A stretch of 15,044 nucleotides of DNA from Candidatus Acetothermia bacterium JdFR-50 (GTDB lineage Bacteria; Bipolaricaulota; Bipolaricaulia; Bipolaricaulales; Bipolaricaulaceae). The stretch lies in the NCBI GenBank assembly GCA_002010365.1, contig MTNL01000225.1:1-15044 (forward strand), read 5' to 3'. The notes beneath the pieces were generated by a model. The model did no database searches. It was given only the letters and a program-made list of their open reading frames with translations, and was not told the origin of the DNA. A program made the position numbers and the translations under genes. Below, piece after piece: positions 6,495-12,806 of this stretch. How positions within the stretch are numbered: the first letter of the stretch is position 1; the number at the start of each line of letters is the position of its first letter.

Positions 6495-7334
6495 ATGCGA
6501 AGGACACTCTGTGTATTGGTCCTCAGCCCTTGCCTCCTCGGATCCGTCTGGGCTTCCGCCCAGGTGGAGCTCCTCCCCGAGGTCTCCCGGGCGACGCTCG
6601 AGGCGCGGGTTGTGAGGATCTATGACGGGGACACGGTCGAGGTAGACCTAGGCCTCGATCATCCCAAAGCCATAGGGGGAACACGGCTATCCCGGTATGA
6701 ACGTGTAAGGCTTCTGGAAATCGATGCCCCCGAGCTCTCCATTCCAGAATATTATGCCCGGGAAGCCAAATCCCTCCTGTTCCGTTTGGTCGCCCATCGC
6801 ACCGTGAGGTTGGAGGTGGTGTGTGACAACGAACGCGACGGTTACGGCCGACTACTCGCCTACATGTACGTCCAACAAGGGGAAAGGTGGATATTCGTGA
6901 ACGGCGAGCTGGTGCGCTCCGGGGCTGCTGATCTCCTTTTCGTGGGAACCGAGAGGTACGAGGAGTACTTCAGGGACCTGTGGGTTGAGGCCGTAGCCAA
7001 CCGGCGTGGCATGTGGGGCCGATATCCTGGCACGATCACCGTGATGGATCTTTATGCCGATCCTCTCAAATATGTTCTCGAGGGCATAACGATCCGCGTA
7101 AAGGTCAAACTTGCCCAGACCTCGTGGGACGGCCTCCACATGGTATGTGAAGAGGGACTTCGTTTCTTTATTCCAAAGGGAAGGCTCCACCGGTTCGAAG
7201 AAGGTGGGCTGCTAGCGCTCATTGTGCCCGGAGTGGAAATGGAAGCCTCAGGGGTTCTACAGTGGACCCCCACAGGACCGATGGTAGAGTTATGGGACCC
7301 TCTTCAAATTCACCAAATAAAAGAGGTCCATTGA
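6495..7334 (+). CDS. Exported staphylococcal nuclease-like (SNase) protein
   Basis: A 279-residue protein with a Sec signal peptide (1 to about 23, ending WASAQ) and an SNase OB-fold (about 33-177). The residues matching the S. aureus enzyme are all present: Asp46 in YDGDTV, Arg72 and Asp77/Glu80 in RLLEIDAPE, and Arg119 in DGYGRLLAYMY. A calcium-dependent phosphodiesterase acting on DNA or RNA outside the cytoplasm is expected. Residues about 178-279 are an extra beta-rich domain of OB-like pattern that I do not recognise. ATG at 6495 is preferred because GGGGG at 6484-6488 lies 6 bases upstream; ATG at 6489, overlapping the permease stop as ATGA, is the alternative. It is the last gene of the ABC operon, which ties it to uptake. 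No clear terminator follows. Confidence 0.93.
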   Translation: MRRTLCVLVLSPCLLGSVWASAQVELLPEVSRATLEARVVRIYDGDTVEVDLGLDHPKAIGGTRLSRYERVRLLEIDAPELSIPEYYAREAKSLLFRLVAHRTVRLEVVCDNERDGYGRLLAYMYVQQGERWIFVNGELVRSGAADLLFVGTERYEEYFRDLWVEAVANRRGMWGRYPGTITVMDLYADPLKYVLEGITIRVKVKLAQTSWDGLHMVCEEGLRFFIPKGRLHRFEEGGLLALIVPGVEMEASGVLQWTPTGPMVELWDPLQIHQIKEVH

Positions 7335-7521
7335 ACACAGTTCTGGTCGAAAAAATTTCTTCAAACGATAACTAGATCGTGTTCCACACGCCACACCTAC
7401 CTCGATCCGATTGGTCTCTTGGTGGACGGTGCTCCCGACAAAAGCCGGGTCCCGCCGGTTTAAGATGCCGAAAGCCAAAAATTTCATCCATTAGAATTCC
7501 CGAGGAGACAAGGAGGAAAAA

Positions 7522-8715
7522 ATGGGGCACAATTTATCGCGTTGTGTAACGCGCGCCATAGTTTGGGCATTTCTCGTCCTGGCGGTATGCTTCCCCTCCC
7601 ATGCAAACGGCGAAGGAAGTCCGCCATTCCTCATCAAAGGTCCATGGACCGCCGCTACAGAGAACTCCATTGGGATCTCATTCGAGCTGTCACAACCCGT
7701 AAGCGGCGTGGTTAAATACGGCCCTGCAAACACAGGACTCGCTTCCTCGCTCCCCTTCGAAGCTGAGAAAGGTGTATACCACTTGCCCCTTACCAGGCTT
7801 CAGCCCGGGAGCACCTACATATACGTGATCGAGTTCGCGTCCGGGGAACGAACCCCCTTGGGACACTTCAGAACCCCACCTCAAGATTTCACACCTTTCA
7901 CCTTCCTCGTATACGGCGACACTCGCACCTTCTACGCGAGACATCGCATTGTGGCCGGGCGTATGGCTGGGGAGGAAGCGGCCTTTGTAGTACACACTGG
8001 AGATCTTGTGACCTCTCCTATGGAGAAGGAGTGGAACGAGTTTTTCACCTCCGGCAAGGAACTCCTTCTTTCCATGTCCTTCTTCCCCGTACTGGGAAAC
8101 CACGAACGCAACCATTTCTCCTATTATCGCCTGTTCGAGCTTCCTGGCGCGGGAGGCAAAAAGGGAAAGCAGTGGTGGAGCCTCCGTTGGGGGGATGTGC
8201 TCTTCGTGGGGTTGGACTCCAACACCCAGTACCTGGGGTTCACCGGACTCCGGGCGGAGACCCAGTGGCTGGAGGCGGTCCTCTCCCAGAAGGCCCGATT
8301 CAAGTTCGTTTTCTTCCATCATCCCCTCTTCAGTTCTGACCCTCACTACGGTGGAAATGAGGGATTGGCAAAGTTGTGGCATCCCATATTCGTCGAGAAA
8401 GGAGTAACAGCCGTTTTCTGTGGACACGTACACGCCTACGAACACATCGTACGCGATGGGGTCCATTACGTGACCACCGGGGGTGGGGGAGCCCCACTCT
8501 ACCCTCTAGGCGAGCCAGTGGAGGGGACCGTGTTTACCGCCTCCGCGGTGCTCCATTATCTCCGGGTCGCGGTGGGCGATTCCATGGTACGGGTGGAGAT
8601 GGTCCCGGTGGCCCTCGCCCCCCTGGGAGAGGAACCGGGAGCGATAACCTTGTTGGAAGGAACGCCCCTCGAGAGCTTCACCATCGGGGCCGCGACGCCT
8701 GTCCCTGTCCCCTAA
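7522..8715 (+). CDS. Exported calcineurin-like metallophosphoesterase, purple acid phosphatase-like
   Basis: A 397-residue exported protein. It has a signal peptide (1 to about 30, ending SHANG), an Fn3-like N-terminal domain (about 34-118) and a calcineurin-like phosphoesterase domain (about 125-355). The metal-ligand motifs are in order: GDT (Asp133), GDL (Asp161), GNHE (Asn193), HHP (His266) and GHVHAYEH (His302, His304). The layout is that of purple acid phosphatases, but the tyrosine that follows GDL in true purple enzymes is replaced (GDLVT), so the metal centre is probably not the coloured Fe(III) type. It likely removes phosphate from extracellular esters. The start is fixed by AAGGAGG at 7510-7516. 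The 187 bases before it hold only a lone -10-like TAGAAT at 7492-7497. It ends 2 bases from the convergent ComEA-like gene. Confidence 0.93.
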   Translation: MGHNLSRCVTRAIVWAFLVLAVCFPSHANGEGSPPFLIKGPWTAATENSIGISFELSQPVSGVVKYGPANTGLASSLPFEAEKGVYHLPLTRLQPGSTYIYVIEFASGERTPLGHFRTPPQDFTPFTFLVYGDTRTFYARHRIVAGRMAGEEAAFVVHTGDLVTSPMEKEWNEFFTSGKELLLSMSFFPVLGNHERNHFSYYRLFELPGAGGKKGKQWWSLRWGDVLFVGLDSNTQYLGFTGLRAETQWLEAVLSQKARFKFVFFHHPLFSSDPHYGGNEGLAKLWHPIFVEKGVTAVFCGHVHAYEHIVRDGVHYVTTGGGGAPLYPLGEPVEGTVFTASAVLHYLRVAVGDSMVRVEMVPVALAPLGEEPGAITLLEGTPLESFTIGAATPVPVP

Positions 8716-8717
8716 AC

Positions 8718-9149
8718 CTATTCTGAAACCACGGTCACCAAAGCACGGATGCGCTCCAGGGTGGCGGGCCCGATCCCCGGGACATTCAGAAGCTCGTCCA
8801 CCGAACGGAAAGGCCCGTATTTTTCCCGATAGACCACGATCTCCCAGGCCAATTTGGGACCGATTCCAGGAAGTTTTTCCAATTCCGCAGCGGTGGCGGT
8901 GTTAAGGTTCAAGAGCGTTTTCTCCCTGAACTCCACCTGGACCACGGTAAGGTCCAGGGTCAGGGGGCGCGGCGAGGGGAGTTCCGGCGGACGCGGGGGA
9001 ATAAACCGTACAGCGGCGTAAACCACGAGCAATAACGAGAGGAAGGCCGCGAACAGGAAGCGGGGATCAGCGCGGGAGGAAGAGTTCGCGTATCCTACGT
9101 TCCCCCCACTTTTCCCGTTCCACCCGCATTTTCTCCGGCCAAACCTCAT
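8718..9149 (-). CDS. ComEA-like helix-hairpin-helix membrane protein (start uncertain)
   Basis: One membrane segment (FLFAAFLSLLLVVYAAV) is followed by a Pro-rich linker, a short beta region and a double helix-hairpin-helix domain with LNLNTATAAELEKLPGIG and LLNVPGIG. This is the DNA-binding module of ComEA, which captures DNA at the membrane during transformation. The start is a problem. The only in-frame ATG upstream of the membrane segment is at 9149, an 83-base overlap with the preceding gene and no ribosome binding site. TTG at 9032 and GTG at 9026 would cut into the membrane segment. CTG start, frameshift or sequence error are possible. From 9149 it has 143 residues. No other competence gene is in the window, so a role in general DNA or repair work at the membrane cannot be excluded. 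Confidence 0.82.
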   Translation of the reverse strand: MRFGRRKCGWNGKSGGNVGYANSSSRADPRFLFAAFLSLLLVVYAAVRFIPPRPPELPSPRPLTLDLTVVQVEFREKTLLNLNTATAAELEKLPGIGPKLAWEIVVYREKYGPFRSVDELLNVPGIGPATLERIRALVTVVSE

Positions 9150-9621
9150 ACCGGGGTTTCCCGAACTTCTCGCTCCAGCGGGCGAGGAAGATCTCTCCCA
9201 GCCGGCGGCGGACCTCTGGGTGGGCCGAGAGGAACTCCGCCTTTTCCTCTGCCAAGCGCTCCAACTCGGGAAGGTACAACTCGATCTTTCCCGATTGATC
9301 GAAGAGCTGTAGCGCACCCTCGGGGTCTTCATCCAGCAGCGCGGTGGCCCGGGAGAAGAGTCGTCGGCGCTCGAGTTCCGCCCGGGCAAGATCCCTCATT
9401 CGGCGCGCTTTCTCCCTGTATTCGGGTAAATCCCACACGGAAAAAGGAAGGATCTCCCCGGGGCAGCCATCGCCGCGGCGCGGGAACCTATTGGGGTCCG
9501 CGGCGATCCGACCGTGAAGCGAAAGGCACTCGGGACAAGTGTTCCAGGTGACGTTGGTGTAATACTGCCAGAAACGCCGCCGCCCGAAAAGCCAATAAAA
9601 AAGGAGGATCAGTTTCCGCAT
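9067..9621 (-). CDS. Unrecognised CxxC protein downstream of tRNA-Leu
   Basis: A 184-residue protein that I do not recognise. Residues 1-13 are hydrophobic and are followed by GRRRFWQYY. Then comes a cysteine block WNTCPECLSLHG (26-37) with another Cys at 53, a possible metal site of C-x2-C-x3-H...C type. It faintly recalls the C-terminal motif of phage Mu F-like head morphogenesis proteins, but no other phage gene is near. Residues about 65-184 are charged and helical (many Glu, Arg, Lys). The longer open frame from 9669 translates the tRNA itself, so ATG at 9621, 7 bases after the tRNA end, is chosen; no ribosome binding site is visible. The stop falls inside the frame of the ComEA-like gene. 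Confidence 0.8.
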   Translation of the reverse strand: MRKLILLFYWLFGRRRFWQYYTNVTWNTCPECLSLHGRIAADPNRFPRRGDGCPGEILPFSVWDLPEYREKARRMRDLARAELERRRLFSRATALLDEDPEGALQLFDQSGKIELYLPELERLAEEKAEFLSAHPEVRRRLGEIFLARWSEKFGKPRYEVWPEKMRVEREKWGERRIRELFLPR

Positions 9622-9628
9622 CCAGTTA

Positions 9629-9712
9629 TGCCGAGGGTGGGAGTCGAACCCACACGCCCTTACGGGCACGGGATTTTGAGTCCCGCGCGTCTGCCAATTC
9701 CGCCACCTCGGC
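9629..9712 (-). tRNA. tRNA-Leu, anticodon CAA
   Basis: An 84-base class II tRNA on the minus strand. The acceptor pairs GCCGAGG (9712-9706) with CCTCGGC (9636-9630), with discriminator A at 9629. The anticodon loop CTCAAAA gives CAA. A long variable arm (TGCCCGTAAGGGCGT) and TTCGACT in the T loop fit leucine. No CCA is encoded. It lies between the DUF501 gene (34 bases upstream) and the CxxC protein gene (7 bases downstream). Confidence 0.96.
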
Positions 9713-9719
9713 CCAAAAG

Positions 9720-9725
9720 ATTATA
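9720..9725 (-). promoter_or_regulatory. Perfect -10 box before tRNA-Leu
   Basis: TATAAT on the minus strand ends 7 bases before the 5' end of tRNA-Leu, which puts the start point at or within a base or so of the mature tRNA end. No good -35 box is seen 16 to 18 bases further up, so the promoter is weak or uses another element. It may also drive the two genes behind the tRNA. Confidence 0.5.
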
Positions 9726-9746
9726 ACGTCCCACCCCCATACCCTT

Positions 9747-10295
9747 CTAGCGATCCAGGGCACCGTCGCAGAGGCGCTCCTTGCAATGGAGCTTGAGCAA
9801 CATCCGGGCCACCTCTACGCCGATGGGATTGATTCCCCGGGCTAGGTGATGGGCGAGCTGCGCGTGGAGACATTTGACACGGGTGAAATTCCTGAGCCCC
9901 CCGATCCCCGTCTCCACCGCGTCCCACGCTCCCACCTCCCTTAAGAACTTCTTCTCATCCGCGCCCATAAGCGAGAGGCGTTCTTCCCGATACTCCTCGT
10001 GGGCCCTTCTGTACCGGGCCAGAAGCCCTGGGTCTTCCTCAAGTCGGGCCTCGAACTCCTTCACCAGACCCTTGGCCTCGAGCCTCCCCACCTCCCGCAC
10101 CAGATACGGACAGGTGAGCCAGAACAGGGTGGGGAAGACCTCGAAGTCCGAGTCCCGACGCAGAAGGGGCCTGTTCACTGTAACCTGGGGGTAACCATGG
10201 GGGCAATCCCGGGCGATCCTCACCACTCCCCGGGGAGACCGACCGAGCTGCCAGCGGATCACCGCTAGATCCCGCTGAGAGGGCAGGCGGTCCAT
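9747..10295 (-). CDS. DUF501 family protein
   Basis: A 182-residue cytoplasmic protein of the DUF501 family, at the normal length. The recognisable blocks are DCPHGYPQVTVNRPLL (30-45), FPTLFWLTCPYL (54-65) with RLEAKGLV, and the C-terminal GIGG...VKCLHAQLAHHLARGINPIG (130-159). Conserved Cys31, Cys62, Cys142 and nearby His residues suggest metal or cofactor binding, but no function is known. The start ATG at 10295 overlaps the TGA of the lplA-like gene by one base (TGATG), so translation is coupled; the upstream open frame to 10340 is an artefact. It is the last gene of the lipoate operon. In Actinobacteria, DUF501 usually sits elsewhere (near eno and ppx), so this placement is notable. Confidence 0.92.
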   Translation of the reverse strand: MDRLPSQRDLAVIRWQLGRSPRGVVRIARDCPHGYPQVTVNRPLLRRDSDFEVFPTLFWLTCPYLVREVGRLEAKGLVKEFEARLEEDPGLLARYRRAHEEYREERLSLMGADEKKFLREVGAWDAVETGIGGLRNFTRVKCLHAQLAHHLARGINPIGVEVARMLLKLHCKERLCDGALDR

Positions 10296-11014
10296 CAACG
10301 GGAACGATAATCGGGCAGGAGGGACCAGGCCAACGCCCATTCCCGCAGCGAAACCTCCCCTTTGCCGTACCGGCCAAGGGCTTTAAAGGCGGAAAGCAAA
10401 AGCCGAACACCCTCTTCCAGGCTCACCTTCCGCCCCACCAGCTTCGACAACGACCCTGTGGGACTCGGCCGAGAAGGGACCCCCGAGGGGGAATACCCGG
10501 GGCGGAGGGCGAGCAACACCTTTTCCATGGGCACCCGGTCCTCCCAGAGGAGCAATGTCCCATGGTAGAGGAGCCCGCGGCGGCGATATTGAGCCATTCC
10601 TGAAATCTTGAGGTCCGAAACGAACAGAGACCCTTCCTCGATCTCAGCCCGGAGGCCGAAGCGCTCCTCCAGGGCCTTCGCTAACAACGTCCCCACCAGT
10701 TCATGGGCCCGGCGCACGTCCCGCCACGGCCCATCCAAAGGTAGAAATAGGGAGAAATTCAGGTTCCCTGGATGGTGGTATACAGCTCCCCCTCCGCTGG
10801 GACGCTTGACCACCGGAATACGGTAACGATTACAGAAATCCAAATCCGCCTCATCCTCGGGGTTTTGCCCCCGGCCGATCACCACACACCGGGGATTGCG
10901 CCAGATCCGCAAGGTAGGCGGGACCTTATCCGCGCCGTAGGTCCGGAGGATGGCCTCCTCCAAGGCCATGTTCTCCGCGGGATCCCGTAGAGCCAAATCC
11001 AGGATCACCCGCAT
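10295..11014 (-). CDS. lplA: Lipoate-protein ligase A family protein (short form)
   Basis: A 239-residue member of the biotin/lipoate ligase A/B fold. RPSGGGAVYHHPGNLNFS (71-88) is the lipoate-AMP loop. KISGMAQ (136-142) holds the lysine that contacts the carboxylate/AMP, and HGTLLL (151-156) follows. The size matches the catalytic domain only, without the C-terminal accessory domain of E. coli LplA. It may therefore be a short ligase, need a partner, or act as an amidotransferase. ATG at 11014 is chosen because it overlaps the lipA stop by 10 bases (ATGCGGGTGA); the frame up to 11113 lies inside lipA. Having this gene beside lipB and lipA gives both salvage and de novo routes in one operon. 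Confidence 0.9.
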   Translation of the reverse strand: MRVILDLALRDPAENMALEEAILRTYGADKVPPTLRIWRNPRCVVIGRGQNPEDEADLDFCNRYRIPVVKRPSGGGAVYHHPGNLNFSLFLPLDGPWRDVRRAHELVGTLLAKALEERFGLRAEIEEGSLFVSDLKISGMAQYRRRGLLYHGTLLLWEDRVPMEKVLLALRPGYSPSGVPSRPSPTGSLSKLVGRKVSLEEGVRLLLSAFKALGRYGKGEVSLREWALAWSLLPDYRSR

Positions 11015-11865
11015 ACTAGCTCCCGATAAACCTGTGCAGCCCGGTAGGAAGTCCGCACCAGGGGGCCCGCAACCACGGCCCGGAACCCCATGCGCCGCGC
11101 CTCTTCCTCCCAACGCGCGAACTCCTCCGGCACTAGGTACCGCACCACCGGCACCTGCTCCGGCCCAGGACGGAGATATTGGCCCAAAACGAGTATATCC
11201 ACTCCGGCGGCCAAAAGATCCCCCATCGCCTCCCGGACCTCTTCCTCAGTCTCCCCGAGCCCCAAGATGAGGGAAGATTTGGTGAACGTATCGGGCGAAA
11301 GCTCCTTCACCGTTCGGAGCACCTCCAGGGAACGAGAGTAGGAGGCCCGGGGATCGCGGACACGGGGGGCAAGGCGACGGACCGTCTCCACGTTGTGTCC
11401 CACCACATCCGGTCCTGCGTCGAGGACTTTCCCGATGGCTTCCCTTTTTCCCGAGAAGTCCGGGATCAAGGCTTCCACCCTTACACCGGGCACGGCACGC
11501 TTCACGTTCCTAATGGTTTCGGCCCAATGAGCCGCGCCCCCCTCGGGCAAATCGTCCCGATCCACCGAGGTGAGAACCACGTATTCGAGATCCAGTTCCC
11601 GGACGGCCCGGGCAATCCTCCCGGGCTCATCCCGGTCAACCCGCCCACCCGGCCATCCCGTCCTGGTGGCGCAAAACCGGCAGGACCGCGTACAGACATC
11701 GCCGAGGATCATAAATGTGGCCGTCCCCGCGCCCCAACAGCGGGGGAGGTTGGGGCAGCGGGCGGATTGGCAGACGGTGTAAAGGCCATGCTGGGAGAGG
11801 ATTTGGACCATTCGTTTCAATCCGTCCACGTCCGACACCTCAACCCGCAGCCAGGCCGGCTTCAC
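11005..11865 (-). CDS. lipA: Lipoyl synthase (radical SAM)
   Basis: A 286-residue lipoyl synthase that inserts two sulfurs into protein-bound octanoyl groups. The auxiliary cluster motif is Cys32-x4-Cys37-x5-Cys43 (CQSARCPNLPRC). TATFMILGD follows, then the radical SAM motif Cys58-x3-Cys62-x2-Cys65. Ser273 in RTSY near the C-terminus supplies the serine ligand of the auxiliary cluster. All ligands are present, so it should be active. The start codon is GTG at 11865, overlapping the lipB TGA as GTGA. It is the third gene of the operon and is coupled to both neighbours. Confidence 0.98.
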   Translation of the reverse strand: MKPAWLRVEVSDVDGLKRMVQILSQHGLYTVCQSARCPNLPRCWGAGTATFMILGDVCTRSCRFCATRTGWPGGRVDRDEPGRIARAVRELDLEYVVLTSVDRDDLPEGGAAHWAETIRNVKRAVPGVRVEALIPDFSGKREAIGKVLDAGPDVVGHNVETVRRLAPRVRDPRASYSRSLEVLRTVKELSPDTFTKSSLILGLGETEEEVREAMGDLLAAGVDILVLGQYLRPGPEQVPVVRYLVPEEFARWEEEARRMGFRAVVAGPLVRTSYRAAQVYRELVCG

Positions 11866-12542
11866 CGCGCCATCACCTCCAGCCCCGTGGGATCCCTAAC
11901 CCTGACCTGAACCCCGAAAACCTCCGCGAATGCGGCGCGGACCCGCGCGGAAACTTCCGCCATAGAGATCTCCCGCCCCACTAGGGTAGCGATGGAGGTA
12001 GTCCCTGCCCCATGGATTCCGCACGGGACGATCCAGCGGAAGCCATCCGGAACGAGATCCACGTTCAAAGCCAGGCCGTGCATGGTGATCCATCCCCGCA
12101 CGTACACCCCCACCGCTCCCAGCTTTTCGTTCCCCACCCATATCCCGGGTCGGCTGGGGACCCGCTTCGCCTGAATCCCATACGATGCTGCCACTTTGAG
12201 CATCACTTCCTCCAGTGCCCGGATGTACCATTTGATGCTCCGCTGCCAGCCCCTGAGGTTCAGGATGGGGTAGAGCACGAGCTGTCCCGGACCGTGATAC
12301 GTGACATCACCCCCGCGTTCCACCGTCACCACCTCCACCCCAGCCGCCTCCAGGGCAAGGGGATCGGCAAGGATATGCCGGGGATCGGCCGAACGTCCCA
12401 GGGTAATCACCGGGTTGTGCTCCAGGGAAAGGACGAGATCGGGAACCTTATTGAGGCGACGGAGTTCATGGAGCCGCCTCTGACGTTCCAAGACCTCCCT
12501 ATAGCCTACTCGCCCCAGGGGGATCCAAAAAACCTCTCTCAT
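11862..12542 (-). CDS. lipB: Octanoyl-[acyl carrier protein]:protein N-octanoyltransferase
   Basis: A 226-residue cytoplasmic LipB, which moves octanoate from acyl carrier protein to the lipoyl-domain lysine. RGGDVTYHGPGQ (77-88), Lys140 in EKLGAVGV, HGLALNV (155-161) and the catalytic Cys174 in PCGIHGAGTTS are all present. The start ATG at 12542 overlaps the stop of the lipoyl-domain gene (ATGA), and the upstream frame to 12671 is the antisense-free remainder of that gene in another frame. With lipA just behind, this is the complete de novo lipoylation route, placed directly after a probable acceptor protein. Confidence 0.97.
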   Translation of the reverse strand: MREVFWIPLGRVGYREVLERQRRLHELRRLNKVPDLVLSLEHNPVITLGRSADPRHILADPLALEAAGVEVVTVERGGDVTYHGPGQLVLYPILNLRGWQRSIKWYIRALEEVMLKVAASYGIQAKRVPSRPGIWVGNEKLGAVGVYVRGWITMHGLALNVDLVPDGFRWIVPCGIHGAGTTSIATLVGREISMAEVSARVRAAFAEVFGVQVRVRDPTGLEVMAR

Positions 12543-12784
12543 CGCCCGCCGGCCCGTTCCGCGATTTTCCCAATCACCTCGCCAGGAGCCGCGACCCTGC
12601 CTTCGGGGACCAAAATGGCGAAGAGCCGCCCTCCCACCGGGGCTTCGATGACGAAGGTGGTCTTCTCGCATTCCACCTCTGCCACGGCCTCGCCAGCCTG
12701 AACCTCGTCCCCCACCTCATGGAGCCACCGCACCACCCGCACCTCCTCCACTTCTCCCAGAGGAGGTATCACGATATCTACCAA
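12539..12784 (-). CDS. Stand-alone lipoyl-domain carrier protein
   Basis: An 81-residue protein that is nothing but one E2-type lipoyl domain: VIPPLGE at the N-terminus, WLHEVGDEV, the hairpin with the lipoylated lysine in ECEKTT (Lys41, where most E2 domains have DKA), then APVGGRL and the closing strand. The E3-binding and acyltransferase domains of a true E2 are absent. A biotin domain would have MKM, which is not present. The start is TTG at 12784, 5 bases after a perfect AAGGAGGTGA; the GTG at 12790 lies inside that ribosome binding site. It leads lipB, lipA, lplA and DUF501. It may be the swinging arm of a 2-oxoacid or other complex encoded elsewhere, or a dedicated lipoate carrier. Confidence 0.9.
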   Translation of the reverse strand: MVDIVIPPLGEVEEVRVVRWLHEVGDEVQAGEAVAEVECEKTTFVIEAPVGGRLFAILVPEGRVAAPGEVIGKIAERAGGR

Positions 12785-12806
12785 CGTCACCTCCTTTCAG
12801 AGTCCC

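Noticed and set aside
7365..7380. ACGAT/ATCGT hairpin after the nuclease gene as terminator
   Set aside because: The stem is only 5 bp and AT-rich with no T run after it; not enough to call.
7690..8466. Minus-strand 258-codon open frame
   Set aside because: It is a shadow of the metallophosphoesterase gene.
9622..9669. Upstream extension of the CxxC protein
   Set aside because: It is a translation of tRNA-Leu sequence, not protein coding.
11015..11113. Longer start for the LplA-like protein
   Set aside because: It reads lipA in the wrong frame; homology begins at the ATG at 11014.
12543..12671. Longer start for LipB
   Set aside because: It is out-of-frame lipoyl-domain sequence; LipB homology begins at 12542.
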